The position numbers and the translations under genes are program-made. A model generated the notes under the pieces. It was not told where the DNA came from. It saw nothing but the letters and a program-made list of their open reading frames with translations, and did no database searches. A stretch of DNA of 64,000 nt. Origin: Bacillota bacterium. GTDB taxonomy: Bacteria > Bacillota > Clostridia > Lachnospirales > Bianqueaceae. Positions 1 through 8,456 of this stretch are shown one piece after another (the first letter of the stretch is position 1; each line of letters begins with the position of its first letter). Where the stretch lies: contig JAFRUE010000005.1 in assembly GCA_017441925.1 (NCBI GenBank), positions 118,294 through 182,293 of the forward strand, written 5' to 3'.

Positions 1-38
1 GACGCGGTCTTTTTGTATTTTTCTGCAGCAGACGGCTG

Positions 39-1715
39 TTATCCGGCGATCGCTTTGGCAATCAGAGCGTTTACCTCCGCCCGCAGCCGCAGCAGATAAT
101 CAGCAGACTTGGGATAATCGGCAAACGTGACCGGACGGCCGGCAAGGCTGTCGATCAGCGCGACGACTTTATCACGCCCGACAAGAGATTCGCAGAGCTT
201 CAGCGCGTCAATGTCCTGGACGGCTTCGTGGAAAACGGCCAGACGGGTCGAAGCGACCGGCTGTCCCGCGGCTCCCGGATAGACCGAGAAAGTGTCCCCG
301 CTCGGCACCTGCCGTTCGCCCGACTGGGACAGATACGGATTGATCAGGCGGCGCGAACCCATGCTGTAGTAAAAATTATAGCCCCACTGCAGGAAACCGT
401 CGATCCGATATTTGTACAGCTGGACCCCCAGGATCCGGTTCCGAAACGCGGGATAGGCGATAAAGCGGTTGGCGACTTTGTCGAACTGACTGCAGCAATA
501 GTATGTCCAGCGCTCTTTGATATCCTCTTCCAGGAACGGCTCGATGTGATTGCTGCTCGGGACAGGCGTTCTGATGATGCCGCGCCGGTAGAATTCAACA
601 GACGACATCGCGTCCATCACGGCTTCCTCCGGCAGATAAGGGGCGACGATCTGCTTCGCCTTGAGGTAACGCTCCAGATGCTGCTCACCCGGCTCGTCCG
701 ACACATGGAAACGGCAGCGCTCCATCACGCCTTCCCTGCGGAGGAAATCCGTCAGCTCCGGCAGGAATGCCTTCAGGAAACGTGGGTATTCCCCTTCTGT
801 TCCCGGCGTATCCCATCCGAAGATACGCTGCAGGGTGCCGTCCACGACAGCAACGACCTTAGGCGCGAATTCCGCACCCCACTGGGAGAACAGGTGTGAA
901 ATCTCATAATAACGCACTCCGCACGATTTTGCCAGATCCAGGTAGCGTTTCAGCAGTGTGAAATCAAAGCAGTATTTCCCGGCGGTCCTTGTGACTCCGA
1001 CGAGCTGAACCGTGGGGCGTTCGGAACCGATCTCAGTATCAAGCGGAGGCGTAAATATCGGCGTCAGAATACAGTTGATCCCGTGCCGGACCGCAAAGCG
1101 CATATAGTTTCCGATGATCCGCCAATGCTCCTCCGAGAAAACAGGCACATTATAGTACGATGCGAGGCAGTCGTTATGGAACCACTGCGTGCAGATCAGA
1201 CTCTGCTCCGGCAGCTGTGCGTCGATCACGGTCACCGAAAGCGGCAGCTGTGCAACCGTTTCCCCCTCCTCTTTGACCGTCACAGTAACTGCATATTCTC
1301 CCGCCTGGCTGATCTCCGTCTCGAACCATACAGCAGTCAAAGTATCCTCCAGAGGACGGAGCCGGCTTCCGTCATCGAGCGGTTCCAGCACATCGGGATA
1401 CAACCCGGTCGTGCTGTCGATATACAGCCCGTCTTCGCGGGATCTGTCCACATTGAAACACGGATAATCCGCGTAGACCTGCCTGACTTCATACGCAGCG
1501 GTATCGATGCCGCTAGTTTCCACATTAAACAGCCGGCGCCTCCGGTTCTCATACGGTGCCACCCGCAGAAACAGCTGGAAGTTCAGCCGTTCACCTTTGA
1601 GGACCGAGATCTGCGTCAAAGCCGGATAATCCTCTGTCCGTCCGTTCACAAGACCTTTTTCCAGTGAAGAAACCAGCCGCGCGTCAACATACGGTCCGTT
1701 CGTTGAATTATTCAT
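39..1715 (-). CDS. DUF4091 domain glycosidase-like protein
   Basis: Predicted cytoplasmic carbohydrate-active protein of 558 aa. The C-terminal part, with a small beta domain ending in a stretch of the type RLAVFHEAVQDIDALKL, is the DUF4091 signature found in GH123-like proteins. The middle has the aromatic-rich barrel pattern of those enzymes. No signal peptide is visible. I chose the ATG at 1715 because GGGGA lies six to seven bases upstream; an open frame reaches back to 1769 without a better site. The gene stands alone at the window edge on the minus strand. Substrate is unknown; glycan hydrolysis is inferred from the family only. Confidence 0.72.
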   Translation of the reverse strand: MNNSTNGPYVDARLVSSLEKGLVNGRTEDYPALTQISVLKGERLNFQLFLRVAPYENRRRRLFNVETSGIDTAAYEVRQVYADYPCFNVDRSREDGLYIDSTTGLYPDVLEPLDDGSRLRPLEDTLTAVWFETEISQAGEYAVTVTVKEEGETVAQLPLSVTVIDAQLPEQSLICTQWFHNDCLASYYNVPVFSEEHWRIIGNYMRFAVRHGINCILTPIFTPPLDTEIGSERPTVQLVGVTRTAGKYCFDFTLLKRYLDLAKSCGVRYYEISHLFSQWGAEFAPKVVAVVDGTLQRIFGWDTPGTEGEYPRFLKAFLPELTDFLRREGVMERCRFHVSDEPGEQHLERYLKAKQIVAPYLPEEAVMDAMSSVEFYRRGIIRTPVPSSNHIEPFLEEDIKERWTYYCCSQFDKVANRFIAYPAFRNRILGVQLYKYRIDGFLQWGYNFYYSMGSRRLINPYLSQSGERQVPSGDTFSVYPGAAGQPVASTRLAVFHEAVQDIDALKLCESLVGRDKVVALIDSLAGRPVTFADYPKSADYLLRLRAEVNALIAKAIAG

Positions 1716-1811
1716 GACCATTCCCCGATTGTCGATTGATTCAGAACTTATACTGACAGCATATCGCAAAACCGTGGATTTTGCAATCTCAATTCTGCAG
1801 ATTCCGCACAG

Positions 1812-1842
1812 AAAAAGAGCGAAGACATACTCCGCTCTTTTT
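1812..1842. terminator. Terminator, A/T flanked on both strands
   Basis: Inverted repeat AAAAAGAGCG / CGCTCTTTTT with an 11-base loop. It lies downstream of the lipoprotein gene at 1902 and would end its transcription on the minus strand. Confidence 0.7.
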
Positions 1843-1901
1843 GTCTGTTCATCCCGGGCAATGCTGCTCCAAATCCATCCGGACCGACTGTAAACTGTCC
1901 C

Positions 1902-3800
1902 TTAGCCGTTCGAGCCGATCTTCTGACTGACCTCGATCAGCTTCTCCGAACACCGCAGTTGGACTTCTGAATAGTACAGCAGCTCCGCGTTATTCAGATC
2001 GTCTTCCAGGGCGTCAAATTTCTCGCTCATATCGACCTCCTTCTGCAGCAGGGACAGATACTGCATCAGTTTGGTCGTATCAGCGGCATCATAAGATTCC
2101 ATAAAACTGCAGTACTCGTCGATAAAATCCTCGTAGCTGTCGATCGCTTCTTTGACGTCCTCCCGGATCAGACCGTTGTCGGCGGAAGGTTCCTCAGCAA
2201 CACTGTCCACTACAGTGCTGTCCGTCTCAGTCGAATTTTCTTTCACAGGGACCGTACTTTCACCGGCAGCTGCTGACTTTCCGACCTTCTTCCGGAAATT
2301 CTCCAATTCTTTATCTGCATCGTCGATATCTCCGCCAAAAAGCTCGCCCCGTATATCCGAATAGAATTTATAAATATCGCCCCGTGTATCGGACCATGCT
2401 TTATACACATCACTGCGGGCATCCGACCACCGGCTATAGGCATCACTGCGGGCATCCGACCAGTCGCTGTAGGGAACAGCATCTTTTGCATCCCTGATGA
2501 TGCCCTCATAGTAGTACTCCTTTATTTCCGGCAGCAGATCTTCGTAGATTTCATCCTTAACGATCTCGCAGGCGTCGTCATAAATACAATCTCTGAAATC
2601 TTCAAAATCTTCGTATTTATCCTTGGATGAGCTGTCGGATCGCATTATAAATTCCGCATAAGATACCCCATAACCACATATCATCTCAAGAATCTGAGAA
2701 ACCGCGTCTACGATGTGTTCATGGAAATCTTCGACAGTATCGGTGCCGGCCGTATATTTTTCAAATGTATCGACATCCGCGGCAAGCGCTTCCCATTCAT
2801 TCCGCAAAGCCTGTACACACTCGGAAACATGAGCCTCGACCACTTCTTCCAGTTCTTCTATGCCGACAGCGGTACGCAATGTTGTGTCGAATGATGCATC
2901 AGCGTCCGGTTCTCCTGTATTGAGGCCTTTGTCCTTGGCCAGTTTCTGAAGGAAGCGGGCATAAACTTTCTCTGCGCGTTCAAGATCGCTGCTGTACAGT
3001 TTACTGCTCAGATCATAATAAAATGAATAGATATCAGAAGAAGCCTCATAATACAGGTCATATACGCCGGAAGATGCGTCATACCACTGATCATACTCCT
3101 TGGAAAGGGCATCATACCAGTCGCTGTAATTCATGCCATCCGGCATTTCTTCCAGGATGTCCCCGTAATAGAAGTCGTACATATCATCAAGGATGCCCTC
3201 GTAGATCTCATCAAAAATCTCATCGCAGGCGTCTTCGTACAAAGTATTTTCAATGCCGTCAGCCGCTTTATATTTGTCTTTATCGGACATACCGGAGTCC
3301 AGGATCATCCTCGCGTACACAGCACTGTATTCTTTAAGCTTAATACAAATCTGCTCAGTTTCCGTCACTATCGTCTCATAAAAACCTGAGATTCTTTCCG
3401 CATTCTCGTTATATTTCTCAAAAGAATCTGTCTCTGCCGAAAGAATCTCCCACTGCGACTTAAGGGCTGATATGGCGCTGTCTACATCTTCTTCGATCCG
3501 GGCCTCCAGTTCATCAAGGCTCACTATACCGGCCGTATCAATTTCAACAGGGTTCTCCGGTGCTCCTGCCTGATCATGATTCGCGGCGGATGATTCCGGA
3601 ACCATTTCCTCCAGTTCGGACGAGGACTGCTTTGTACTGTCAGAAGCAGCCTGGCTCACACTGTCCGAAGCAGTACTTACGGCTTGTTCCTGCTGTTTTA
3701 CAAAACTGTCCTGCGTACCTGATGAAGCCGGCTTGCCTGCACACGAAGCTGCGGACATCACCAGCGCAACAGCTAAGACCAAAGCAACTATTCTTTTCAT
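1902..3800 (-). CDS. Large lipoprotein with two copies of an 11-residue repeat domain
   Basis: Surface lipoprotein of 632 aa with no family I recognise. The signal peptide ends in a lipobox, with Cys20 the predicted lipid anchor, followed by a Ser/Glu-rich linker. The rest is an internal duplication of about 200 residues. Each half begins with an acidic helix around a FEKY motif, passes through a DKYK/DKYE and YEDACDE/YDDACEI segment, and ends in four tandem 11-residue units. These units (residues 225-268 and 444-487) follow the pattern Y-x-x-[WY]-x-[DE]-x-x-[SG]-x-[hydrophobic]. Two neighbouring units in the second half come from a nearly exact 33-bp DNA duplication (2408-2429 and 2441-2462). 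An AAAGGAGAG site precedes the ATG. An 11-residue period suits a long helix or right-handed coiled coil. Function unknown. Confidence 0.85.
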   Translation of the reverse strand: MKRIVALVLAVALVMSAASCAGKPASSGTQDSFVKQQEQAVSTASDSVSQAASDSTKQSSSELEEMVPESSAANHDQAGAPENPVEIDTAGIVSLDELEARIEEDVDSAISALKSQWEILSAETDSFEKYNENAERISGFYETIVTETEQICIKLKEYSAVYARMILDSGMSDKDKYKAADGIENTLYEDACDEIFDEIYEGILDDMYDFYYGDILEEMPDGMNYSDWYDALSKEYDQWYDASSGVYDLYYEASSDIYSFYYDLSSKLYSSDLERAEKVYARFLQKLAKDKGLNTGEPDADASFDTTLRTAVGIEELEEVVEAHVSECVQALRNEWEALAADVDTFEKYTAGTDTVEDFHEHIVDAVSQILEMICGYGVSYAEFIMRSDSSSKDKYEDFEDFRDCIYDDACEIVKDEIYEDLLPEIKEYYYEGIIRDAKDAVPYSDWSDARSDAYSRWSDARSDVYKAWSDTRGDIYKFYSDIRGELFGGDIDDADKELENFRKKVGKSAAAGESTVPVKENSTETDSTVVDSVAEEPSADNGLIREDVKEAIDSYEDFIDEYCSFMESYDAADTTKLMQYLSLLQKEVDMSEKFDALEDDLNNAELLYYSEVQLRCSEKLIEVSQKIGSNG

Positions 3801-3814
3801 TGAAAACTCTCCTT

Positions 3815-3865
3815 TTACTGTTTCTGCCGGTCATCTGTTCTTCCGACCGGTTTTGCATCAGTCAT
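3815..3865 (-). CDS. Possible 16-residue leader peptide ahead of the lipoprotein gene
   Basis: A short frame, MTDAKPVGRTDDRQKQ, starts seven bases after AGGAG and stops just before the AAAGGAGAG site of the lipoprotein gene. It lies between that gene and its predicted promoter, so it would be in the same transcript. A real leader peptide or a chance frame are both possible. Confidence 0.3.
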   Translation of the reverse strand: MTDAKPVGRTDDRQKQ

Positions 3866-3891
3866 TATTCTGCTCCTTTTGATGCTCGTAT

Positions 3892-3920
3892 ATTATAAAA
3901 TACCGCTGCCCTATGGACAA
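3892..3920 (-). promoter_or_regulatory. Promoter of the lipoprotein gene
   Basis: TTGTCC (3915-3920) and TATAAT (3892-3897) separated by 17 bases, reading toward the lipoprotein gene. Confidence 0.7.
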
Positions 3921-3930
3921 CGGTCTCGGT

Positions 3931-3947
3931 GTCTATGAATCATAGAC
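3931..3947. promoter_or_regulatory. 17-bp palindrome upstream of the lipoprotein promoter
   Basis: GTCTATGA-A-TCATAGAC is a perfect inverted repeat around one base. It lies just upstream of the -35 box, between the divergent lipoprotein and XRE genes. The position suits an operator or activator site; the binding protein is unknown. Confidence 0.5.
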
Positions 3948-4051
3948 ATCGGATCCGCAGTCAAAAAAAGGATGCGGCCGACTGCGGCTGTATATTATAA
4001 ATAAACGGTTTGTCCGTATGATTCCTACACGGACACGCCGCAAAAATTACA

Positions 4052-4084
4052 CCTCCTTATATAGAACAAATCTATATAAGGAGG
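4052..4084 (+). promoter_or_regulatory. Perfect 14-bp hairpin occluding the XRE gene's ribosome-binding site
   Basis: CCTCCTTATATAGA (4052-4065), loop ACAAA, TCTATATAAGGAGG (4071-4084). The right arm contains the whole AAGGAGG site of the gene starting at 4093. As RNA this would hide the ribosome-binding site; as DNA it is a strong palindrome that the encoded regulator could bind. Confidence 0.75.
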
Positions 4085-4092
4085 ATTCTATA

Positions 4093-4317
4093 ATGGATAA
4101 TCTCTTGGTGAATCTGCGGAACAATATCCGGATTCTGAGGGTTGCTGCCGGCGAGACCCAGGCAGCGCTCGGCCGTGTCCTTTTCGTGGACAGAAAAACC
4201 GTCTCGTCTTATGAGAGCGGCCGGACCGTTCCCGACCTGTTGACGCTGATCCGGATTGCCGATCACTATTGCATAAGTGTCGATGATCTGCTCCGCAAAG
4301 ATCTGCAGACGCCATAA
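4093..4317 (+). CDS. Small XRE-family HTH regulator
   Basis: DNA-binding protein of 74 aa that is almost entirely one helix-turn-helix domain: an N-terminal helix, a TQAALGRVLFVDRKTVSSYE recognition region, and a closing segment ending ISVDDLL. It has no sensing domain. The ATG at 4093 sits eight bases after AAGGAGG; an in-frame start at 4018 would lie upstream of the hairpin and lacks a site. It diverges from the lipoprotein gene and converges on the MBL-rubredoxin gene through a shared terminator. The hairpin at its start suggests translational or autogenous control. Confidence 0.85.
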   Translation: MDNLLVNLRNNIRILRVAAGETQAALGRVLFVDRKTVSSYESGRTVPDLLTLIRIADHYCISVDDLLRKDLQTP

Positions 4318-4348
4318 GCAATCAGGAACAATTAAACACAGAAATAAG

Positions 4349-4384
4349 AAGACCGGCTGCAGTTTATGCAACGCAGCCGGTCTT
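4349..4384. terminator. Bidirectional terminator between convergent genes
   Basis: AAGACCGGCTGC (4349-4360) pairs with GCAGCCGGTCTT (4373-4384) across a 12-base loop, between the XRE gene (plus) and the MBL-rubredoxin gene (minus). Confidence 0.8.
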
Positions 4385-4407
4385 AGTTCTGTCCGCGTCA
4401 AACGGAC

Positions 4408-5355
4408 TTATGCTTTGTTGAATTTCTCTTTAGGCTGTCTGCAGCGCGGGCATCTCCAGTCATCCGGGAGGTCTTCGAAGGCCACGCCGTCATGCTCAGC
4501 CGGATCATAGACGTATCCGCAGATAGAGCATACATACTTGCCGCTTGCCTCCTGTGCGGAGAAATCGACTTCCGCAAGAATCGTTTCAGCCGGATTGTCG
4601 AGGTCCATCACGCGTTTGGCTTCCAGATTCTCGTAGCCCTGCGGCGTATGTGTCCCCATATAGACGGTCGGATGATTCCGGATAAACTCGCGGACACGGT
4701 CCATCGTCACGCGCGCCTCCGCCTTATCGTCAAATACGACGGACAGCTTATCCGCGTACAGTGCCTCATCCACATAGGTGATGTCGCCGTGGATCATGTA
4801 GAACAGTCCCTCGTTCTCCACGATAACAAGGCTGTTACCGTTTGTATGTCCCTTAGCCTTGATAAAAGTGATACCGTCTGCTATCTTCTGGCATTCCGGG
4901 AAGTTATAATATGCGCCGTCGGTAAAATACACCGGCTCGATGTTCGCAATACCCTCAAGCTCGGCCGCGCTGGTCTCTTCTGCGTTCACATAGATCTGCG
5001 CGTTTGGGAAAGACCGCAGCTCACCGGAGTGATCGGCATGCTTATGCGTCAGCAGGATCTTTGTCACCTGCTCCGGCTTATAGCCAAGTGCCGCAAAAGC
5101 TTCCATATAGCTGCAGATATCCTTGCCGGTATAAGCAAGGCTCGTCTCATCCGGCTTCTCCTCGGGAGTGCCTGCCGGCAGGCCTGTATCGACCAGGATC
5201 ACTTCTTCACCGGTATCGATCAGATAGTTCTGCAGACTGCCGCGGTAACGGATGTTCAGGTCGAATTTCTCCATGCCCTCTTCTCCGCCGAAAGCAAAGG
5301 GCTGTGAGTAGAATCCGTCTTTTCTGAATTTTACTGCCTTGATTGTCATGCTCAT
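4408..5355 (-). CDS. MBL-fold hydrolase fused to a C-terminal rubredoxin
   Basis: Fusion protein of 315 aa. Residues 1 to about 265 are a metallo-beta-lactamase fold with the metal motif H104-x-H106-x-D108-H109 and later His/Asp positions. Residues 272-315 are a rubredoxin with a four-cysteine iron site (C276, C279, C302, C305; CSICG and CPRCR knuckles). Flavo-diiron oxygen reductases also pair an MBL fold with rubredoxin, but this protein has no flavodoxin domain. The sequence around [11 protein letters not shown] looks more like lactonase or thiol-dioxygenase hydrolases. A redox-coupled hydrolase or a detoxifying role is inferred. AAAGGAG lies seven bases before the ATG. Confidence 0.88.
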   Translation of the reverse strand: MSMTIKAVKFRKDGFYSQPFAFGGEEGMEKFDLNIRYRGSLQNYLIDTGEEVILVDTGLPAGTPEEKPDETSLAYTGKDICSYMEAFAALGYKPEQVTKILLTHKHADHSGELRSFPNAQIYVNAEETSAAELEGIANIEPVYFTDGAYYNFPECQKIADGITFIKAKGHTNGNSLVIVENEGLFYMIHGDITYVDEALYADKLSVVFDDKAEARVTMDRVREFIRNHPTVYMGTHTPQGYENLEAKRVMDLDNPAETILAEVDFSAQEASGKYVCSICGYVYDPAEHDGVAFEDLPDDWRCPRCRQPKEKFNKA

Positions 5356-5391
5356 GTTGTCTCTCCTTTCGATTTTTTGTCCGGGATAAGT

Positions 5392-5676
5392 TCACTGGAT
5401 CCATTTATCCGCCACGGTCGGTCTGTCGTAGCCCCAGTCCTCATCTACCGCGTGGACGACAAGGCTGAAACCGTTCTTGGTCAGCACCCTGGCAGAAGCC
5501 AGATTCTCGACCATCGTGCTGGCCGTGATGATTTCAGTCTCGGTTTCATTATACAGGTAATCGACTATCATCCGCAGCGCGCCTGTATGCTCCGGTCCAA
5601 GCGGTTTCAGGCAGAGCCTGCTGCCACTGATCACCGGCACCTCTGAGAAAAGCTTTTTCTCGGCCTGTCCGTCCAT
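5392..5676 (-). pseudogene. GNAT acetyltransferase remnant with an internal deletion
   Basis: A 94-codon frame joins two separated parts of a RimJ/RimL-type acetyltransferase. Residues 10-35 match the N-terminal strand (SRLCLKPL), and from about residue 35 onward it matches the C-terminal half (IVDYLYNETE, NLASARVLTKNGF). The usual 160-180 aa would include roughly 80 middle residues with the acetyl-CoA loop, which are missing. The frame stays open across the junction, so an in-frame deletion is likely. It begins six bases after the VanX-like gene stops and has no clear ribosome-binding site. Probably non-functional. Confidence 0.7.
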
Positions 5677-5682
5677 CGCTGT

Positions 5683-6345
5683 TTACCGCTTCAGATAGTC
5701 CGACGAAACAGGGAATTCGAAATACGTATCCGGATAAGGCTCGTCCTTGAGGACAAAATGCCACCACTCGCAGTCGAGCGTGTTAAAGCCGTTGCGCACC
5801 ATCAGTTTCTGCAGGATCATCCGGTTCTCATACTGCTCATCCGTGATCGTCCGGCAGTCCGGATGGGACACTTCGCTGAAAAGATCGAAAGGCCCGCCCA
5901 TGTCCAGCTCCTTCCCGGTCTTCATATCCAGCAGCGTGAGATCGATCGCGCTGCCCCGGCTATGGCTGGACCGCTTCGCGATATACCCTTTTGAAAAAAG
6001 CTCCTGTTTCTCCAGATCCGGATAGAAATACGGTTTCATGCGGATATCCTGATCCTCGATGCCCCAGAGAATGAACTGCTTTACAGCGCTGACCGGCCGG
6101 TAGGCGTCAAACACCTTCAGCCGGTAGCCCTGGACAAACGCCTCGTTGCTGACGGTCTTAAGCGCCCGCGCCGCCTCTTTTGTCAGCAGCGCACAGGGCT
6201 CTTCGTAGCCATCGATCCGGTCACCGATAAAGTTATAGGTCGAATAATAGCGGATCTCCTGTATGATCCCGGGTACCATATCGGCCAGCAGTACAAAACC
6301 GGACGGATCCATCGGATCGTTCCTGTATGTTGAATTCCTGATCAT
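5683..6345 (-). CDS. VanX/DdpX-type D-alanyl-D-alanine dipeptidase
   Basis: Zinc dipeptidase of 220 aa, family M15D, that cleaves free D-Ala-D-Ala. Expected zinc ligands H128 and D135 lie in SSHSRGSAIDL and H196 in EWWH, with E193 as the catalytic base. The substrate-positioning arginine sits in DAYRP (R83 region). No signal peptide, so it acts in the cytoplasm. A VanY-like carboxypeptidase gene lies just upstream in the same direction, but no D-Ala-D-Lac ligase, VanH or VanRS genes are present. A housekeeping role in recycling cell-wall D-Ala is therefore more likely than glycopeptide resistance. Confidence 0.88.
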   Translation of the reverse strand: MIRNSTYRNDPMDPSGFVLLADMVPGIIQEIRYYSTYNFIGDRIDGYEEPCALLTKEAARALKTVSNEAFVQGYRLKVFDAYRPVSAVKQFILWGIEDQDIRMKPYFYPDLEKQELFSKGYIAKRSSHSRGSAIDLTLLDMKTGKELDMGGPFDLFSEVSHPDCRTITDEQYENRMILQKLMVRNGFNTLDCEWWHFVLKDEPYPDTYFEFPVSSDYLKR

Positions 6346-6363
6346 TGTATTCCCCTGTCCGGC

Positions 6364-7371
6364 TTAGTCATAGAACATCATATCTGTCCTGCCGATCGCA
6401 AACAGCGTCAGGAAGATCGCATCCAGATTCTGTTCTTTTGTCGTGATGCGGAAGAATCCGGGAAACGGGACCTTGGCAATGATGCCTTTGGCCTCCGCAT
6501 CCTCTTCGTGTACGAGCTTGTTGGTGCTGATGACCCGTGCAATCTCGACATCATCGCGATAGATGGTATATGCCCACTTCAGACCGTTCAGTCCCGTCGC
6601 GATCCGGATCCCGTTCTCATGAAGCTGTTTCCAGATGTCCCTGCCGTCAAAATCGAACGTAGAATGATTGTCCAGTACGAAAAGCCCGTTGGAACTGCTG
6701 GTAACGGTCTTGCCGACCATATGAGCCGTCCTGCGGCCAAGCATATGATCCACAAACTCCATCTCGGAATCCGCAATCAGAGAGAATTTGGTCGAAACGG
6801 CTTCATACAGAACCGTCCTGTTCGCGTCCTCAATATGGCAGGTTCCCTTAGCCGTACCGAGATCGGTAACGAAATACAGTTTCCGCTCTTCGAGACCTGG
6901 CTGAGGCGCGCCGAAGAGCTCCGTCGGCCGGCTCTCCGCCAGCTCTTCGTTTTTCTTCTTGTTCGTCACAAGACTGTAAACGGCAAATGCGGTTATCAGC
7001 ACTCCGGCAATCAGCAGGTAGATCGCTATGCCGGGAGCATTCTCGATCGCCTTTGCAGGGTTGGTCGGATCGTATTTGATCTTAATCTCTGTTCCCAGCT
7101 TGTTTTTGTTAACAGAAGAACCAAGATCTGCGGTGTATTCTTTTCCGCCGACCGTATACCTGACCGTCGGGAAATAGGAAGGCGTTGTCGAATCGCCGAC
7201 ATACTCTTCTCTGAGGTCGGTAACGACAGCTGTCGTCTCTTCATATCCTTTTCCCTGGAAAAATCCGAAATACACACCGAGCGCTATCATCACGATTCCT
7301 GCGATCAGGAAGATGCCGGTCATTCCTTTACCGGTAACTTTGATCAAGGGCTTGAATGGATTAAACTTCAT
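6364..7371 (-). CDS. DUF3592 membrane protein with a C-terminal globular domain
   Basis: Membrane protein of 335 aa. One transmembrane segment lies near residues 14-38 and a second near residues 114-135. Between them is a beta-rich DUF3592 domain (TAVVTDLREEYV, FPTVRYTVGGKEY, YDPTNPAKA). The C-terminal 170 residues form a cytosolic domain that resembles the tubby/LURP-one type fold (HMLGRRTAHMVGKTVTSSSNGLF); that assignment is tentative. I placed the start at 7371 because AAAAAAAGGAGATTAAT directly precedes that ATG; the longer frame to 7431 overlaps the VanY-like gene's end. Function unknown. Confidence 0.75.
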   Translation of the reverse strand: MKFNPFKPLIKVTGKGMTGIFLIAGIVMIALGVYFGFFQGKGYEETTAVVTDLREEYVGDSTTPSYFPTVRYTVGGKEYTADLGSSVNKNKLGTEIKIKYDPTNPAKAIENAPGIAIYLLIAGVLITAFAVYSLVTNKKKNEELAESRPTELFGAPQPGLEERKLYFVTDLGTAKGTCHIEDANRTVLYEAVSTKFSLIADSEMEFVDHMLGRRTAHMVGKTVTSSSNGLFVLDNHSTFDFDGRDIWKQLHENGIRIATGLNGLKWAYTIYRDDVEIARVISTNKLVHEEDAEAKGIIAKVPFPGFFRITTKEQNLDAIFLTLFAIGRTDMMFYD

Positions 7372-7400
7372 ATTAATCTCCTTTTTTTCCGTCATATTTG

Positions 7401-8438
7401 TTATCCGTTTCCGGACGTCACGATATCCCAACCGCCGTCTTCCGTACGGGCGAGCCAGAACTGCCAGTCGGTATACTCATAATCCGGATTCCATGCACCG
7501 GATGCCTCTTTGGGAGAATGGTAATCCATCAGGAACTCTGCACACTGGATATAAGCCTGCTCTCCGCCGGCTGCATCGTTCAGCCATTTAAGATTCTCTT
7601 CGGTATCGGCTTCATCGCCGGCATAACGGATGCTGTGGAGCTCACAGCCCTCCCAGGCCGCGAACTCGCATTTGATCCGGATGACTGCCGCTTCAAGCTC
7701 TTCCTGTGTATAGAGTTCAGAAGTCCCGTAATCGATCTTCACATCGTAGATCCCGACCGTACCGAGATATTCCTCCAGAGTAATGCCCTTGGACATGATC
7801 TCTTCAGCGGTCTTCGTATCATCAAGGTAACGGATGTGCCAGGGTTCGTATCCGTATCCCGTGATATGTTCCTTGTCTTTCAGATAGCGCAGAATAAAGC
7901 CGTGATCCGCCAGTTTCGCGTGGATCTTGGCCCAGATCTCCGGATACTTGACCATATCCTCATTATAGTAGACATCCTGGCCGTCGACGTTCAGGTACAG
8001 ATCGAGCGCCAGACCCGTATGATGCTCGGAATAGCCCGGTTTTGCAACCGTCTTGGCCGCATATTCCGCACCGTACTTCTCGATGAAGCGGTCCATGATA
8101 TCCTGCTGCGCCGCAACACTGCGGCGGGCAGAATCCAGATCCACATAGACGCCTTCCTGTTCCAGATCCTTTTTAAGACCCAGATAGGCATCATAAGCCT
8201 TCTTCTCGACCTCTACGTCGTCTCCCACGGAATTGGTCATGTGTACGGTCTCGATCTTTTCCTCCCATCCGTCCGGCAGAGCATTCAGCTTATTGACCAG
8301 AGCCATGTAATCGATTCCGTCAGCCGCACTGCCGGAACCATCCTTAGATCCGTTCTCCGAGCCGGATTTACCGGATCCGCAGGCTGCCAGAGACAGCATC
8401 ATACAAAGCACAAGAATTCCGCAAACCAGTTTTTTCAA
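7401..8438 (-). CDS. VanY-type D-Ala-D-Ala carboxypeptidase lipoprotein
   Basis: Lipid-anchored extracytoplasmic peptidase of 345 aa. A lipobox ends at Cys20 and a Gly/Ser linker follows. The M15B domain spans roughly residues 80-225, with zinc-site residues H139 and D146 in SEHHTGLALDL and E198/H201 in EPWHIRY. It should remove terminal D-Ala from peptidoglycan stems. About 100 further residues at the C-terminus form an extra domain (IKCEFAAWEGCELHSIRY, YTDWQFWLART) that I cannot name. It sits between a SpoIIE-type phosphatase and the DUF3592 and VanX-like genes, all on the same strand. Confidence 0.88.
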   Translation of the reverse strand: MKKLVCGILVLCMMLSLAACGSGKSGSENGSKDGSGSAADGIDYMALVNKLNALPDGWEEKIETVHMTNSVGDDVEVEKKAYDAYLGLKKDLEQEGVYVDLDSARRSVAAQQDIMDRFIEKYGAEYAAKTVAKPGYSEHHTGLALDLYLNVDGQDVYYNEDMVKYPEIWAKIHAKLADHGFILRYLKDKEHITGYGYEPWHIRYLDDTKTAEEIMSKGITLEEYLGTVGIYDVKIDYGTSELYTQEELEAAVIRIKCEFAAWEGCELHSIRYAGDEADTEENLKWLNDAAGGEQAYIQCAEFLMDYHSPKEASGAWNPDYEYTDWQFWLARTEDGGWDIVTSGNG

Positions 8439-8456
8439 AGATACATCCCCCTTCTG

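Noticed and set aside
5683..8438. Vancomycin-resistance operon
   Set aside because: Only VanX-like and VanY-like enzymes are present. The ligase, dehydrogenase and two-component genes needed for resistance are absent.
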